Assembly (NCBI GenBank): GCA_020053915.1
Contig: JAGVMG010000062.1
Location: 1-64,000, forward strand
Direction: 5' to 3'
Origin: Parachlamydiales bacterium
GTDB lineage: Bacteria; Chlamydiota; Chlamydiia; Chlamydiales; Rhabdochlamydiaceae
DNA length: 64,000 nucleotides
The notes under the pieces are model-generated. The model had not been told where the DNA came from and did not search any database. It saw nothing but the letters and a program-made list of their open reading frames with translations. Positions 33,383 to 41,804 of this stretch are shown in pieces. The position numbers and the translations under genes were made by a program. Each line of letters opens with the position of its first letter. The stretch's first letter is position 1.

Positions 33383-36001
33383 ATGTCAGCTGACTTCCCA
33401 TTGTGGATGCGACCGTTTCTGAATCGACTTGAAACTCAACATCCAGCAATTTTCAAAAACCAAGAGCAGAATTGGCGTGTGTCTGACCGCATTCCCATTA
33501 CCGTTGTTGGCAACTCGCAGCTTACTGATAAAGAAATCCAGAACTTTACCAATACAATGAGAATGATCTTTGGCGGTAGCTACGTTTTCATTCAGCCTCA
33601 AGAGCATCCATCCTTAGAAGAGCCTCTCCAACACTCTCCTCCAAAAGACACAACAGCATCCTCAAAACCGTCAATATCAACTGCATCAATCTCACGTCCC
33701 CCTTCTTCACAAGTGATCATCAATAAAGAACCCACGGTAACCTCAACTACACCATCCATATCAACTGCATCAATCTCACGCCCTCCTCCTTCACAAAATC
33801 CGCCAGTCTCCCAATCACTACCCCTCATCTCATCTCCGCCGCCAGCTATTGAAGAAACAGCACCGCCCTCTGTCAGCGCATCTCCCCCTCCCGTCATAGA
33901 ACGAGAAGAAAGTCCACCTCCCGCTTCATCCCCCCCTCCGCCGACAAGACCGCCGCGCGCTGAGACAGAAGGAGCCCGAGGAGCTGTCGAAAGTCCAGAT
34001 GATGAGGCACATCTTCCCACAAGAGCTCCTGCCCCAGCTCCCGCCCAGGGGGCTCCAGCGGATGCTGAAGAAGCCTCAGGCAGAGGAAGCTCCGGCCAGG
34101 TTCTGGCCTCGACATCCCCTCCGCCATCGGGAGACAGCAAAGCATCTTCACAACCTTCTAACACACAAAATGCATTCTCTTCCGGTAGTATCGACATCCG
34201 TTCTTTATCTCTTTCTTCAAACACGCCTCAAGCCATGCGAAAAGAAGCCCCAACAAACGCGATGAGTATGTCGACTGCGCAAAAAAACGATGCCATTAAA
34301 AGTGTACAGCTCGCAAACCTTCTCTTTAGCGACTCTGCAGTCAAAGGCAATACCCTTTCAGCTTCTAAAAGCATTCAATTGATGGTCGCTTTAAATCAAA
34401 TGAATGGACAGCTGACTACATTGCACGCTCAGATGGCGCAAATTCTTAAAGAACAAGGAGTTCTGGCCGGAGATCAAGCGCATGATTTCAGCACACAAAT
34501 CGCTCAAATACAAAAAAAGTTAGAAGAGGGGCGCACTTTTTTACAACAGGCTATCCCATCAGGACAATTTGGCAAAGAAACAGGAAAAATGCCTGGCAAC
34601 CCGATGACAGCAGCGCTGATCCTCAAAGAAGCAAGCGATAAACTAGCCGCCCAGCTGAATAAAGAAACCCAGGGTAAACTTGAATCGATCGCTGCAAAAG
34701 GACAGGCCATTTTAGGCAAAGAAAGCGGAACACCTCCCCCTGGACAGACGGGTGATTCACAAACAGCTCAAAAAACCACAGGGCAATCCACTCCCCTTGC
34801 CAAAGAAGGAATATCACCTTCTGAAACTAAAGCAACAACACCTCAGCCAGGATCTCCAACCCTTACTCCTCAACAAGCAGCGCAAAAGTCTCCTACTGAC
34901 CTATCGCTGACCCCGACACTAGCTTCCGTTGCTGGAAAAGCGGTCAATGCACCCGCCGCAAGTGCGCCTGCCATTCCCTCGTCCGTGCGCAGCGCAGCAG
35001 AGCTCCACACTCTTGCTGTGGCCACCAAAAACCAACAACCTTCCACACCGACAATGATCGCTCTCGCCTACCCCTTAGAGCGACGCAGCGAGTCAAATAC
35101 ACCCTCTTCACCTGCTGGAGCAAAAGAGAGCCCTTCCAAAAAACTCCAAGAAAACCAAGGAGAGACGGACTTTTCAGGCCCACAGCATGAGCAAGCGATG
35201 CTCTACATCCCCAAAGGACCCGTTCTTGTCGGCGACCCATTTAACGAAGGAAATCCAGATGAACTCCCTTTACGCACACAAGAGCTCGAGCCTTACCTCA
35301 TTGCCGCAACCCCGGTGACAAATCAGCAATTTGCTGACTGGCTGAACGATGCCTATGCGGCAGGACAGATCCGCCGCAACGAAAAAGGAATCCTTTTCGA
35401 TACTTTCCGCAACCCCTTATGCATCACACACGCTGCCGATCCCACGAGCCAGATCCAGATCGCAGCTCGCCATGGGGTCCTTTCTTTTGACGTCATGCCG
35501 GGCATGGAAAGCCATCCCGTCGTCCAAGTCAGTTGGCTAGGCGCCATGGCCTACTGCGAATCTCAAGGACTGCGCCTCCCCACTGAAGCAGAATGGGAAA
35601 AAGCGGCCGGAATGGCTCCTCAGATAGAGGGAGAACCTCTCATCAAGTTTCGTTATGGATTTGGAAAAAATGAGATCGACCCTTCTTGGGCCAATTACCA
35701 AGAGTCCTTACGCACCACAGCCCAACACGCGACCTATCCCGTGGGTTTCTTTGATGGACAAAAGGTATTCGCTTTAAAGACAAAAACCATCCACACCAAA
35801 AATGCAAAAAGCCCCTATGGCTGCAGCGATATGAGTGGAAACGTCCGGCAGTGGGTTGATACGGGAAAGGATCAGAAAGTCACTAAGGGAGGCTCCTTCC
35901 AAACCACAGCTAAAGAGCTGCGCGTTTCCGCAAGAGCCTTATTTGATGGGACAAACTGCATGCCCGATACCGGATTTCGCGTTGCTCTCAGCGTTTCTTA
36001 A
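33383..36001 (+). CDS. Proline-rich protein with sulfatase-modifying-factor-like domain
   Basis: 872 residues, AGGCAGG site before the ATG. After a folded N-terminus of about 75 residues comes a long Pro/Ser/Thr-rich linker (about 75-300), with a 28-residue tandem duplication containing SISTASISRPP, then a helical region and further low-complexity sequence. Residues about 603-872 are a formylglycine-generating-enzyme-like (SUMF1/C-lectin) domain: MLYIPKGPVLVGD, VQVSWLGAMAYCESQGLRLP, TEAEWEKAAG, GCSDMSGNVRQWV, KGGSF. The catalytic Cys pair is not seen (LRVSARALF there), so binding rather than catalysis is likely. Chlamydial Pkn1 has a similar domain. Function unknown. Confidence 0.8.
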   Translation: MSADFPLWMRPFLNRLETQHPAIFKNQEQNWRVSDRIPITVVGNSQLTDKEIQNFTNTMRMIFGGSYVFIQPQEHPSLEEPLQHSPPKDTTASSKPSISTASISRPPSSQVIINKEPTVTSTTPSISTASISRPPPSQNPPVSQSLPLISSPPPAIEETAPPSVSASPPPVIEREESPPPASSPPPPTRPPRAETEGARGAVESPDDEAHLPTRAPAPAPAQGAPADAEEASGRGSSGQVLASTSPPPSGDSKASSQPSNTQNAFSSGSIDIRSLSLSSNTPQAMRKEAPTNAMSMSTAQKNDAIKSVQLANLLFSDSAVKGNTLSASKSIQLMVALNQMNGQLTTLHAQMAQILKEQGVLAGDQAHDFSTQIAQIQKKLEEGRTFLQQAIPSGQFGKETGKMPGNPMTAALILKEASDKLAAQLNKETQGKLESIAAKGQAILGKESGTPPPGQTGDSQTAQKTTGQSTPLAKEGISPSETKATTPQPGSPTLTPQQAAQKSPTDLSLTPTLASVAGKAVNAPAASAPAIPSSVRSAAELHTLAVATKNQQPSTPTMIALAYPLERRSESNTPSSPAGAKESPSKKLQENQGETDFSGPQHEQAMLYIPKGPVLVGDPFNEGNPDELPLRTQELEPYLIAATPVTNQQFADWLNDAYAAGQIRRNEKGILFDTFRNPLCITHAADPTSQIQIAARHGVLSFDVMPGMESHPVVQVSWLGAMAYCESQGLRLPTEAEWEKAAGMAPQIEGEPLIKFRYGFGKNEIDPSWANYQESLRTTAQHATYPVGFFDGQKVFALKTKTIHTKNAKSPYGCSDMSGNVRQWVDTGKDQKVTKGGSFQTTAKELRVSARALFDGTNCMPDTGFRVALSVS
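33671..33796 (+). repeat. 84-bp-spaced direct repeat inside the proline-rich gene
   Basis: 33671-33712 and 33755-33796 match over 42 bases with few differences, encoding SISTASISRPP(S/P)SQ twice. The offset of 84 bases keeps frame, pointing to tandem duplication of a 28-residue unit. Confidence 0.85.
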
Positions 36002-36057
36002 AACTCAATAAATCATTGACAGTAAAAGACTTAAACAATTAACGGAGTCATATTAGA

Positions 36058-36086
36058 TTGACATTTAAATATATTTACTGTAAAAT
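36058..36086 (+). promoter_or_regulatory. Consensus promoter of the small Ser/Gln-rich gene
   Basis: A perfect TTGACA (36058-36063) and TAAAAT (36081-36086) are exactly 17 bases apart. This is the best consensus sigma-70-type promoter found in the window and predicts a start near 36093, about 55 bases before the ATG. Confidence 0.8.
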
Positions 36087-36147
36087 GAATATAGAGAGCT
36101 TGTTTAATCAAGAGATTTAATACAAAATAATAACAAGGAAGTAAAAT

Positions 36148-36369
36148 ATGAGTGCAATCCAGTCACAGATCGATGTCAATCAGATCGATGCCACTCAGGT
36201 ACAGAATTCGTTTCTGAATTTCCAGACGCTCGCACAATCAGAGAGTCAGCAATCCCTGGGCCTGCAAGATCAATTGGGAGGAAATCAGTCGAATTCCGCA
36301 CAAAATAGCTTAGCTGTTCTAGCTAGCTCTATGGCAAATGCCGCTCTTCTAGGTCTGCAACAAATGTAG
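36148..36369 (+). CDS. Small Ser/Gln-rich protein, strongly expressed candidate
   Basis: 73 residues with an AAGGAAG ribosome-binding site and a near-perfect promoter. The composition is rich in Gln, Ser, Asn and Leu without Cys or Trp (SESQQSLGLQDQLGG), ending in a helix (LAVLASSMANAALLGLQQM). No signal peptide. It is convergent with the Slc1-like chaperone. The small size, Gln/Ser bias and location suggest, without proof, a secreted or structural type III-associated protein. No homology recognised. Confidence 0.6.
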   Translation: MSAIQSQIDVNQIDATQVQNSFLNFQTLAQSESQQSLGLQDQLGGNQSNSAQNSLAVLASSMANAALLGLQQM

Positions 36370-36388
36370 AATAGATGAAAATAGCGGG

Positions 36389-36414
36389 ACACCTCTGCAG
36401 TCTTGCAGAGGTGT
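36389..36414. terminator. Stem-loop between convergent genes
   Basis: ACACCTCTGCA (36389-36399) pairs perfectly with TGCAGAGGTGT (36404-36414) around GTCT. It sits between the small Ser/Gln-rich gene and the end of the chaperone gene and could stop transcription from both. Confidence 0.75.
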
Positions 36415-36427
36415 TGCCGTGATACAA

Positions 36428-36931
36428 TTAGATCTTCAGGTAACGCTCTCCACCTTGCTTACCCATTCCTGGAATTGGAGGTGTGTTCTCTTTATCTTTT
36501 GCAGGGATTTCTCTACCTTCGCAAATCTTTTTCGCCCTTTCTCTCCATTTTTCAACAGCTTCGACAAAGAGAGGCGCAAAACGGCGCAGTGCAGAAATAT
36601 CAGCTCCCACACCCATTTCAAGAACAGCGTGCATCAAGATCAATTCTTCAGGAACTGCGACACCAATGCCGCCGCCTGCCATTTGACCGCCGAGCATCGA
36701 TCCTTCGAGAAGCGCTTCGTATAAACGCAAGCGAATCGTAGAGTCTTTTGGAAGTCCATCTAGGATTGGGGAATAAAGATACAGTCGATCGGAATTTGGC
36801 TCGTAAGTGAGGTGAAGAGAAAACGTGTTATCAATACCGAGAATACACGTATGGTTCTCATCAAATGCCAACTCCAGATTGAGCTCTTTACCAAATTCTT
36901 TTAGGTTTGCCTTGGCATTCTCCAGTGACAT
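36428..36931 (-). CDS. slc1: Type III secretion chaperone, Slc1-like (CesT/SycE family)
   Basis: 167 residues. The fold is the class I dimeric secretion chaperone: NAKANLKEFGKELNLE at the N-terminus, CILGIDNTFSLHLTYEP, DRLYLYSPILDGLP, and LYEALLEGSMLGGQMAGGG. It closely recalls Chlamydia Slc1 (CT043), which binds early effectors such as TarP and TepP and delivers them to the secretion ATPase; the comparison is from memory. The C-terminal tail is Pro/Gly-rich. It lies divergent from glgX, a neighbour also in Chlamydia. It implies a functional type III system elsewhere. Confidence 0.93.
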   Translation of the reverse strand: MSLENAKANLKEFGKELNLELAFDENHTCILGIDNTFSLHLTYEPNSDRLYLYSPILDGLPKDSTIRLRLYEALLEGSMLGGQMAGGGIGVAVPEELILMHAVLEMGVGADISALRRFAPLFVEAVEKWRERAKKICEGREIPAKDKENTPPIPGMGKQGGERYLKI

Positions 36932-37349
36932 GGATAAGTCCTCCTTCTTTGTTTATACATTCTTTAATTTTTTGATCAGAGTCAAATTTAGAGACTGTTC
37001 AACAAAGACTTCAGTTTGTTGAACAGTCTCTAAATTTGACTCTGACCCGTTCATTTTGCCTGACAGGTTGCAAAACTTCGCAAAATTCATGCCAGACTTA
37101 AAACAGTAACGAGCCACAATATTCATAAGTGCACTATCCATGCAACAAAAATTGTCTCTTCAGACAAGAAATGTGCATCCTTCCTTCTTAGAATCGAAAG
37201 GCTAAAAATAGGTAAGGTGAGCTCTTTATCTATTTTAAATTATACTTCAACACTCCATTGAGCACAATCATTAAAGATTTTACTTTAATGATTTCATTTG
37301 ATAAGGATATAAATTAAGACCCTATACCCCTGTTAATGAAAGAGTTGCC
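36932..37349. other. Intergenic region with perfect 31-bp inverted repeat
   Basis: The gap separates the divergent chaperone and glgX genes. Arms at 36976-37006 and 37015-37045 are perfect 31-base complements around an eight-base loop. A minus-strand reading frame of 62 codons (ATG at 37141, stop at 36953) runs through the repeat; it lacks a ribosome-binding site and known homology, and may be a gene remnant. Upstream of glgX the sequence is AT-rich without a clear promoter. Confidence 0.6.
36976..37045. repeat. Perfect 31-bp inverted repeat upstream of the chaperone gene
   Basis: Arms 36976-37006 and 37015-37045 are identical in reverse complement over 31 bases, loop GACTTCAG. It lies 45 bases upstream of the minus-strand chaperone start, so it would be in or before its leader. 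There is no upstream minus-strand gene needing termination here. Confidence 0.9.
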
Positions 37350-39401
37350 ATGACAAATGAGTTTAAACAGACCCGTTTAGAGCAAGGACGTGCTTCTCCT
37401 CTGGGTGTGACTAAACTCAATGGCGGACTCAATTTTTCCCTCTTCTCAGAACACGCCTCTGCAGTGACTCTTTGCCTATTCACCCCAGGTAGCCTTCATA
37501 GCTTTTTGGAAATTCCATTCGATTCTCATCAACACCGCACAGGGAATATCTGGCACATTTTAGTCCAAGGGCTTCCGGCAACCCCTCTCGAATATGGGTA
37601 CCGATTGCAGGGACCCACTGACGATCCGAAGCTCAAATATGACCCAAAAAAAATTCTCTCCGATCCTTATGCTAAAGGACTCGCCACCTCTTGTCATTGG
37701 GGACACAAAGGATGGGATGAAGAAGTGAACACTCCCCGCGGGAGAATCATTCTGGCAACTCCTTTTGATTGGGGACAAGAACGCTTTCCCAAAATCGCCC
37801 ATGAAGAGTTGATTATCTATGAAATGCAAGTCCGCTCGTTCACTCAAGAAAGCTCAAGCAAAGTCAAACACCCGGGCACCTTTTTAGGGATGATTGAAAA
37901 AATTCCCTATTTGAAAAAACTGGGAATCAATGCGGTCGAACTCTTGCCGATATTTGAATTTGACGAATGTGAAATTAAGCAAAAAAACCCAAAAACAGGC
38001 TCAATATTAAAAAATGTCTGGGGATATTCGACGATTAATTTCTTTGCTCCGATGAATCGCTTTGGCTCAAGCGATGAGTGGACCTCTGCGATGGATGATT
38101 TCCGCACGCTTGTGAAAGAGCTGCACAAAAATGGAATCGAGGTGATCCTCGATGTCGTTTACAACCACACCGCCGAAGGCAATGAATCGGGACCTTACTT
38201 TTCCTTTAAAGGGATCGATAATCAGGTCTATTATATGCTAAACCCCCAGGGAGAGTACTATAACTTCTCGGGGACTGGAAATACTTTTAATTGCAATCAC
38301 CCCGTGGTCGCACAGTTGATCGTTGATTCCTTGCGCTATTGGGTCGATGTGATGCATGTCGATGGGTTCCGCTTCGACCTAGCGTCGATTCTAACCCGCG
38401 CTGAAAATGGAGCGCCCCTGTCGGCGCCTCCTGTCATTGAAGCGATCCTTAACGATCCGATACTCGCCGACGTCAAGCTGATCGCAGAAGCCTGGGATGC
38501 AGGAGGCCTCTACCAAGTAGGGAGTTTCCCCTCGGGAGGAAGATGGCATGAGTGGAATGGGAAATACCGCGACGCAGTGCGCAAATTCATCAAAGGAACT
38601 GATGGTCTCTCGGGGGAATTTTCCCAAGTAATCTCAGGATCCCAACATATCTACGGCCACGACCGCCTCCCCTTTCACAGCATTAACTTTGTCACAGCCC
38701 ACGATGGGTATTCCTTAGAAGACCTTGTCACCTACATGGATAAACATAACTTAGAAAATGGGGAAGAAAATCGCGATGGCGCAAACGACAATGAAAGTTG
38801 GAATTGTGGCGCAGAAGGGGCGACAACAAACCGCAAAATCCTGCAACTGCGCGAGCAGCAAATCCGCAATTTCCACGCTTGCCTGATGCTCTCGATTGGA
38901 ACTCCGATGGTTTTAATGGGCGATGAGTATGCTCACACCTGCCTTGGAAATAACAACACCTGGTGCCAAGATAACGCGCTCAATTGGTTTCAATGGGATC
39001 TTCTCGAAAAAAATAAGGGATTTTTCCGTTTCTTTTGCCTCATGATCGCATTCCGAAAAAAACATTCTCTCCTAAAAAGGAACGTCTATCTCACAGACCA
39101 TGATGTCGAGTGGCACGGGCTTGTTCCTTTGAAAGCTAATTGGGGATCTGAAAATCGGTTTGTCGCCTACACGCTCAAAAATCATGAGACCCAAGAAGAT
39201 CTCTACATCGCTTTTAACGCCCAGCACACTCCGGCTCATATTCAGCTCCCAAATCCCCCCTCTGGGAAAAAATGGTATCGCATCGTCGATACATCCCATC
39301 CTTCTCCCGATGACTTCCTCGAAGATCCAAGATCAGCGCCCTCCCTGAAATACACTTACGACCTGAAAGAGCACTCCACGCTTGTCCTTAAAGCGCTATA
39401 G
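37350..39401 (+). CDS. glgX: Glycogen debranching enzyme
   Basis: 683-residue GH13 isoamylase-type enzyme hydrolysing alpha-1,6 branches of glycogen. An N-terminal CBM48 module (about 10-110, with SPLGVTKLNGGLNFSLFS) precedes the catalytic barrel: VILDVVYNHTAEG, HVDGFRFDLASIL (nucleophile Asp), VKLIAEAWDAGG (acid Glu) and FVTAHDGYSLEDLV (third Asp). The length is typical. Glycogen metabolism is conserved in most chlamydiae, where glgX sits beside the slc1 chaperone as here. An AGAG ribosome-binding site precedes the ATG. The next gene is convergent after five bases. Confidence 0.96.
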   Translation: MTNEFKQTRLEQGRASPLGVTKLNGGLNFSLFSEHASAVTLCLFTPGSLHSFLEIPFDSHQHRTGNIWHILVQGLPATPLEYGYRLQGPTDDPKLKYDPKKILSDPYAKGLATSCHWGHKGWDEEVNTPRGRIILATPFDWGQERFPKIAHEELIIYEMQVRSFTQESSSKVKHPGTFLGMIEKIPYLKKLGINAVELLPIFEFDECEIKQKNPKTGSILKNVWGYSTINFFAPMNRFGSSDEWTSAMDDFRTLVKELHKNGIEVILDVVYNHTAEGNESGPYFSFKGIDNQVYYMLNPQGEYYNFSGTGNTFNCNHPVVAQLIVDSLRYWVDVMHVDGFRFDLASILTRAENGAPLSAPPVIEAILNDPILADVKLIAEAWDAGGLYQVGSFPSGGRWHEWNGKYRDAVRKFIKGTDGLSGEFSQVISGSQHIYGHDRLPFHSINFVTAHDGYSLEDLVTYMDKHNLENGEENRDGANDNESWNCGAEGATTNRKILQLREQQIRNFHACLMLSIGTPMVLMGDEYAHTCLGNNNTWCQDNALNWFQWDLLEKNKGFFRFFCLMIAFRKKHSLLKRNVYLTDHDVEWHGLVPLKANWGSENRFVAYTLKNHETQEDLYIAFNAQHTPAHIQLPNPPSGKKWYRIVDTSHPSPDDFLEDPRSAPSLKYTYDLKEHSTLVLKAL

Positions 39402-39406
39402 AAGCG

Positions 39407-39856
39407 CTACTTTCTGCTATCCACATCATAGCTCACCGTTAATGCGATATAGCTCAGGTAGGCAGCCATAGGTGCTACCGAAAGACACATTGCAGCAAAT
39501 GCATTTAATGAAGCAAAGGCAACTCCTGATACCAATTCGGGTAGAGCCATTTTGGCTAAGGGCATTGCAAGTGATCCAGCAAAAGCGGGCAGGGCAAATT
39601 TATAGGAACAATGTGTTTCCACTGTCAGTCGGTAAAAAAGCGATCCCGCAAAGCAAATGCCGATGTTGATGGGCGTTGAAAAAGGAAGAGCAAAACAAAA
39701 GGCTGTCATCGCAACAGCGCGGAAAATATGATTAGTAAGCAAGACAGCTTTCTGAAGTGCCGGATGACTTTTGAGGTAATGCGCAATCTGGTCAGTGGGC
39801 TCTTTCAGAACGTTGTAATCTACAATGGTCTTGTGAAGAGATGTGGCAAGCGACAT
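39407..39856 (-). CDS. Inc-like multi-span membrane protein
   Basis: 149 residues, no recognised family. A hydrophilic N-terminus of about 45 residues is followed by paired hydrophobic stretches (about 46-75, AVAMTAFCFALPFSTPINIG, and about 85-140 with two more), then a short polar tail. No cleavable signal. Closely paired hydrophobic helices in a small protein are the hallmark of chlamydial inclusion membrane proteins, but several unrelated membrane proteins look alike. Stop is convergent with glgX. Confidence 0.6.
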   Translation of the reverse strand: MSLATSLHKTIVDYNVLKEPTDQIAHYLKSHPALQKAVLLTNHIFRAVAMTAFCFALPFSTPINIGICFAGSLFYRLTVETHCSYKFALPAFAGSLAMPLAKMALPELVSGVAFASLNAFAAMCLSVAPMAAYLSYIALTVSYDVDSRK

Positions 39857-40026
39857 AACAGCTCCTAATTGAGGTTATTTGAGCATAACAAAATACTCAA
39901 AATGACAGATTGAAGGCCAAATAAAATTTGCTTCTGAGTTTTCCCACTTGTGCAGTATGTATACAAAAAAGCTTGCCATCAGATATGCTGATCTTTCATC
40001 ATGTCATTTAGCAAATGAGGTCATTC

Positions 40027-40701
40027 ATGTCGCGTATTCGGTATACGGCTCTTGCCACAGTCTTAGCTGCGCTCTCTCTCGCAGGATGCAACAACAACTC
40101 TTCAGATGACACGACAGCCTTTCAAACTGGGATCTCTCAGCTAAAACCCGCAGTCTGTATTGTGCCTGTCATCGACAGCACGAAATCCCAGCTTGATTGG
40201 AACTTATCGGATGAGCTCTCCTCTGCAATATTTGACCATTTATCACATTCGAGCTCCTTTTCTTTGAGTAACCCAAGCAAAGCCCGCTCTGTGACAAAAA
40301 AATTAAGCGATCAGCAAAACCCTTTTGGCACTGAGACCAACTGGGTAAAACAAGCATTTTCCGGAGAAGATTTTGTCGTCTTTTTAGAGCTTACAGAACA
40401 TGAAGAAGTTCTACGCCAAGAGCGTAAAAAACTCTCTGATCCTGAAAACTGCTCAGCGGATCTCAACATCAGCATGCGCATCCGCGTCTTTGATCTGCGC
40501 GGAGAAGAGCCGAAGGTTGTGCTGCAAGAGCTTCTGCACGATTCCCATTTCGTTCCCCGCCCTTTTACTACAGTCAATTTCTATCAGCCTTCTTGGGAAG
40601 AAGAGAATTTCTCCATCTCTCCCATGGGCTTAGCTCACGACCAATTCACAAAAGAGATCGCTTCCCGTTTAAAGGATTACATCCTGCTTCCACGGGAGTA
40701 A
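40027..40701 (+). CDS. Predicted lipoprotein
   Basis: 224 residues from the ATG at 40027, which has GAGGT six bases upstream; the ATG at 40015 lacks one. A lipoprotein signal peptide (IRYTALATVLAALSLAGC) with a clean LAGC lipobox predicts lipid attachment to Cys about 21. The mature part starts with a low-complexity linker (NNNSSDDTT), then a compact domain with CIVPVIDST and DFVVFLELTEHEE, reminiscent of CsgG/penicillin-binding-activator-like folds. Function not known. A 162-bp palindrome follows its stop immediately. Confidence 0.8.
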   Translation: MSRIRYTALATVLAALSLAGCNNNSSDDTTAFQTGISQLKPAVCIVPVIDSTKSQLDWNLSDELSSAIFDHLSHSSSFSLSNPSKARSVTKKLSDQQNPFGTETNWVKQAFSGEDFVVFLELTEHEEVLRQERKKLSDPENCSADLNISMRIRVFDLRGEEPKVVLQELLHDSHFVPRPFTTVNFYQPSWEEENFSISPMGLAHDQFTKEIASRLKDYILLPRE

Positions 40702-40863
40702 CCTCAACTTTGTACATTTTTATGCCCCATCTTCAGGCAGGGAACCCTTGATGCGCAATTTAAATTCTCAGGAAGGCTTTTTCAAGCCGATCCTGAGAAT
40801 TTAAATTGCGCATCAAGGGTTCCCTATCCTGAATTGGGGGCATAAAAATGTATAAAGTCGAGG
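40702..40863. repeat. 162-bp nested palindrome between lipoprotein and CPBP genes
   Basis: The element fills the whole gap. Inner arms 40739-40773 and 40791-40825 are perfect 35-base complements; the centre GGCTT/AAGCC continues the stem. Outer arms 40702-40728 and 40837-40863 pair over 27 bases with two mismatches. Between inner and outer arms pairing is poor. It starts directly after the lipoprotein stop and ends four bases before the next ATG, so it probably includes that gene's ribosome-binding region (TCGAGGCAAC). Confidence 0.92.
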
Positions 40864-40867
40864 CAAC

Positions 40868-41746
40868 ATGCAATTGGCTTCTGCCTACTGGGATTACATC
40901 CAAGCGATCCTGATCTTTACTCCGTTAAGTTTAGGTTTGCTTTGGATTGCTTATACTCGAGGTTTTTTCGTTCTTCCTTCCTCGCGTATTCCTCCAAAAG
41001 GGGTCTTAAGCCTAAAATCTGTGTGCATCATTTTTGCGATCTATCTCGGATGCACTGTCGGTGTTGCGACCGTCTTTGCCAAAGTCATCCACGCTTTATA
41101 TTCCTTCAGCAAAACGTCTGAGCCTCCCCTTTTGATGAGCTGGCTTCAACTCTTTGTCTTTGCGGTCACTATTCTATTTTTCATTCTCTATTGTCGTACA
41201 TTAGAGCCGACTCTCATCAAAAAGATCTGGAAAAATCAATCGATCCCCAATGCTAAACCGATTGCCTGGGACATGATCATGGGGATCGCTACGTGGGTCA
41301 TTAGCTTTCCTCTTGTGGTTGTCATCGGACAGATTGCCGATTTACTCCTTGCCATCTTCTTCAATTTTGAAAGCTACGAACAGGTCGCCGTGCGCTATTT
41401 AAAAACAGCTATGCCATCGACCGGGATGTTCGTCATTGCCTTGATCACCATTTTAGTGGCAGCCCCCTTCATCGAAGAGTTTTTATTTCGCGGGATCTTA
41501 CAGACCTATTTTAAACGTTTTGTTCCCATTAAAGGCGCCATTATCCTCTCTGCTCTCTGTTTTGCCTTATTCCATTATGCCCCCAGTCAAGGCATCGGCA
41601 ATCTTTCTCTTTTTGCTTCCCTGTTTACCTTTGCTCTTTTTTTAGGGTTTATTTACGAGCGGCAAGGATCTCTTTTTGCGTCCATTGGGCTCCATATGAC
41701 ATTTAATGCCATGAGCACATTCCGCATTTTATTTATGCCGGAGTAG
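40868..41746 (+). CDS. CPBP-family intramembrane metalloprotease
   Basis: 292 residues with about seven to eight membrane helices. The Rce1/CAAX-protease-like motifs are in order: EEFLFRG (paired Glu), CFALFHY (His) and LHMTFNAMS (His/Asn). Bacterial CPBP proteins take part in peptide maturation, self-immunity or membrane protein processing; the substrate cannot be told here. GAGGC precedes the ATG and lies at the very end of the large palindrome. Followed 58 bases later by the serpin gene. Confidence 0.88.
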   Translation: MQLASAYWDYIQAILIFTPLSLGLLWIAYTRGFFVLPSSRIPPKGVLSLKSVCIIFAIYLGCTVGVATVFAKVIHALYSFSKTSEPPLLMSWLQLFVFAVTILFFILYCRTLEPTLIKKIWKNQSIPNAKPIAWDMIMGIATWVISFPLVVVIGQIADLLLAIFFNFESYEQVAVRYLKTAMPSTGMFVIALITILVAAPFIEEFLFRGILQTYFKRFVPIKGAIILSALCFALFHYAPSQGIGNLSLFASLFTFALFLGFIYERQGSLFASIGLHMTFNAMSTFRILFMPE

Positions 41747-41804
41747 ATCTAAAAAACATTTAAGCTTAAGATCATGTGTAGTCGTTTGACGTTTGAGGTA
41801 AACC

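Noticed and set aside
33598-34224. Long minus-strand frame opposite the proline-rich region (208 codons)
   Set aside because: It is the complement of Pro/Ser-rich codons, giving Gly/Glu-rich low-complexity sequence; no ribosome-binding site, and the plus-strand gene is clearly real.
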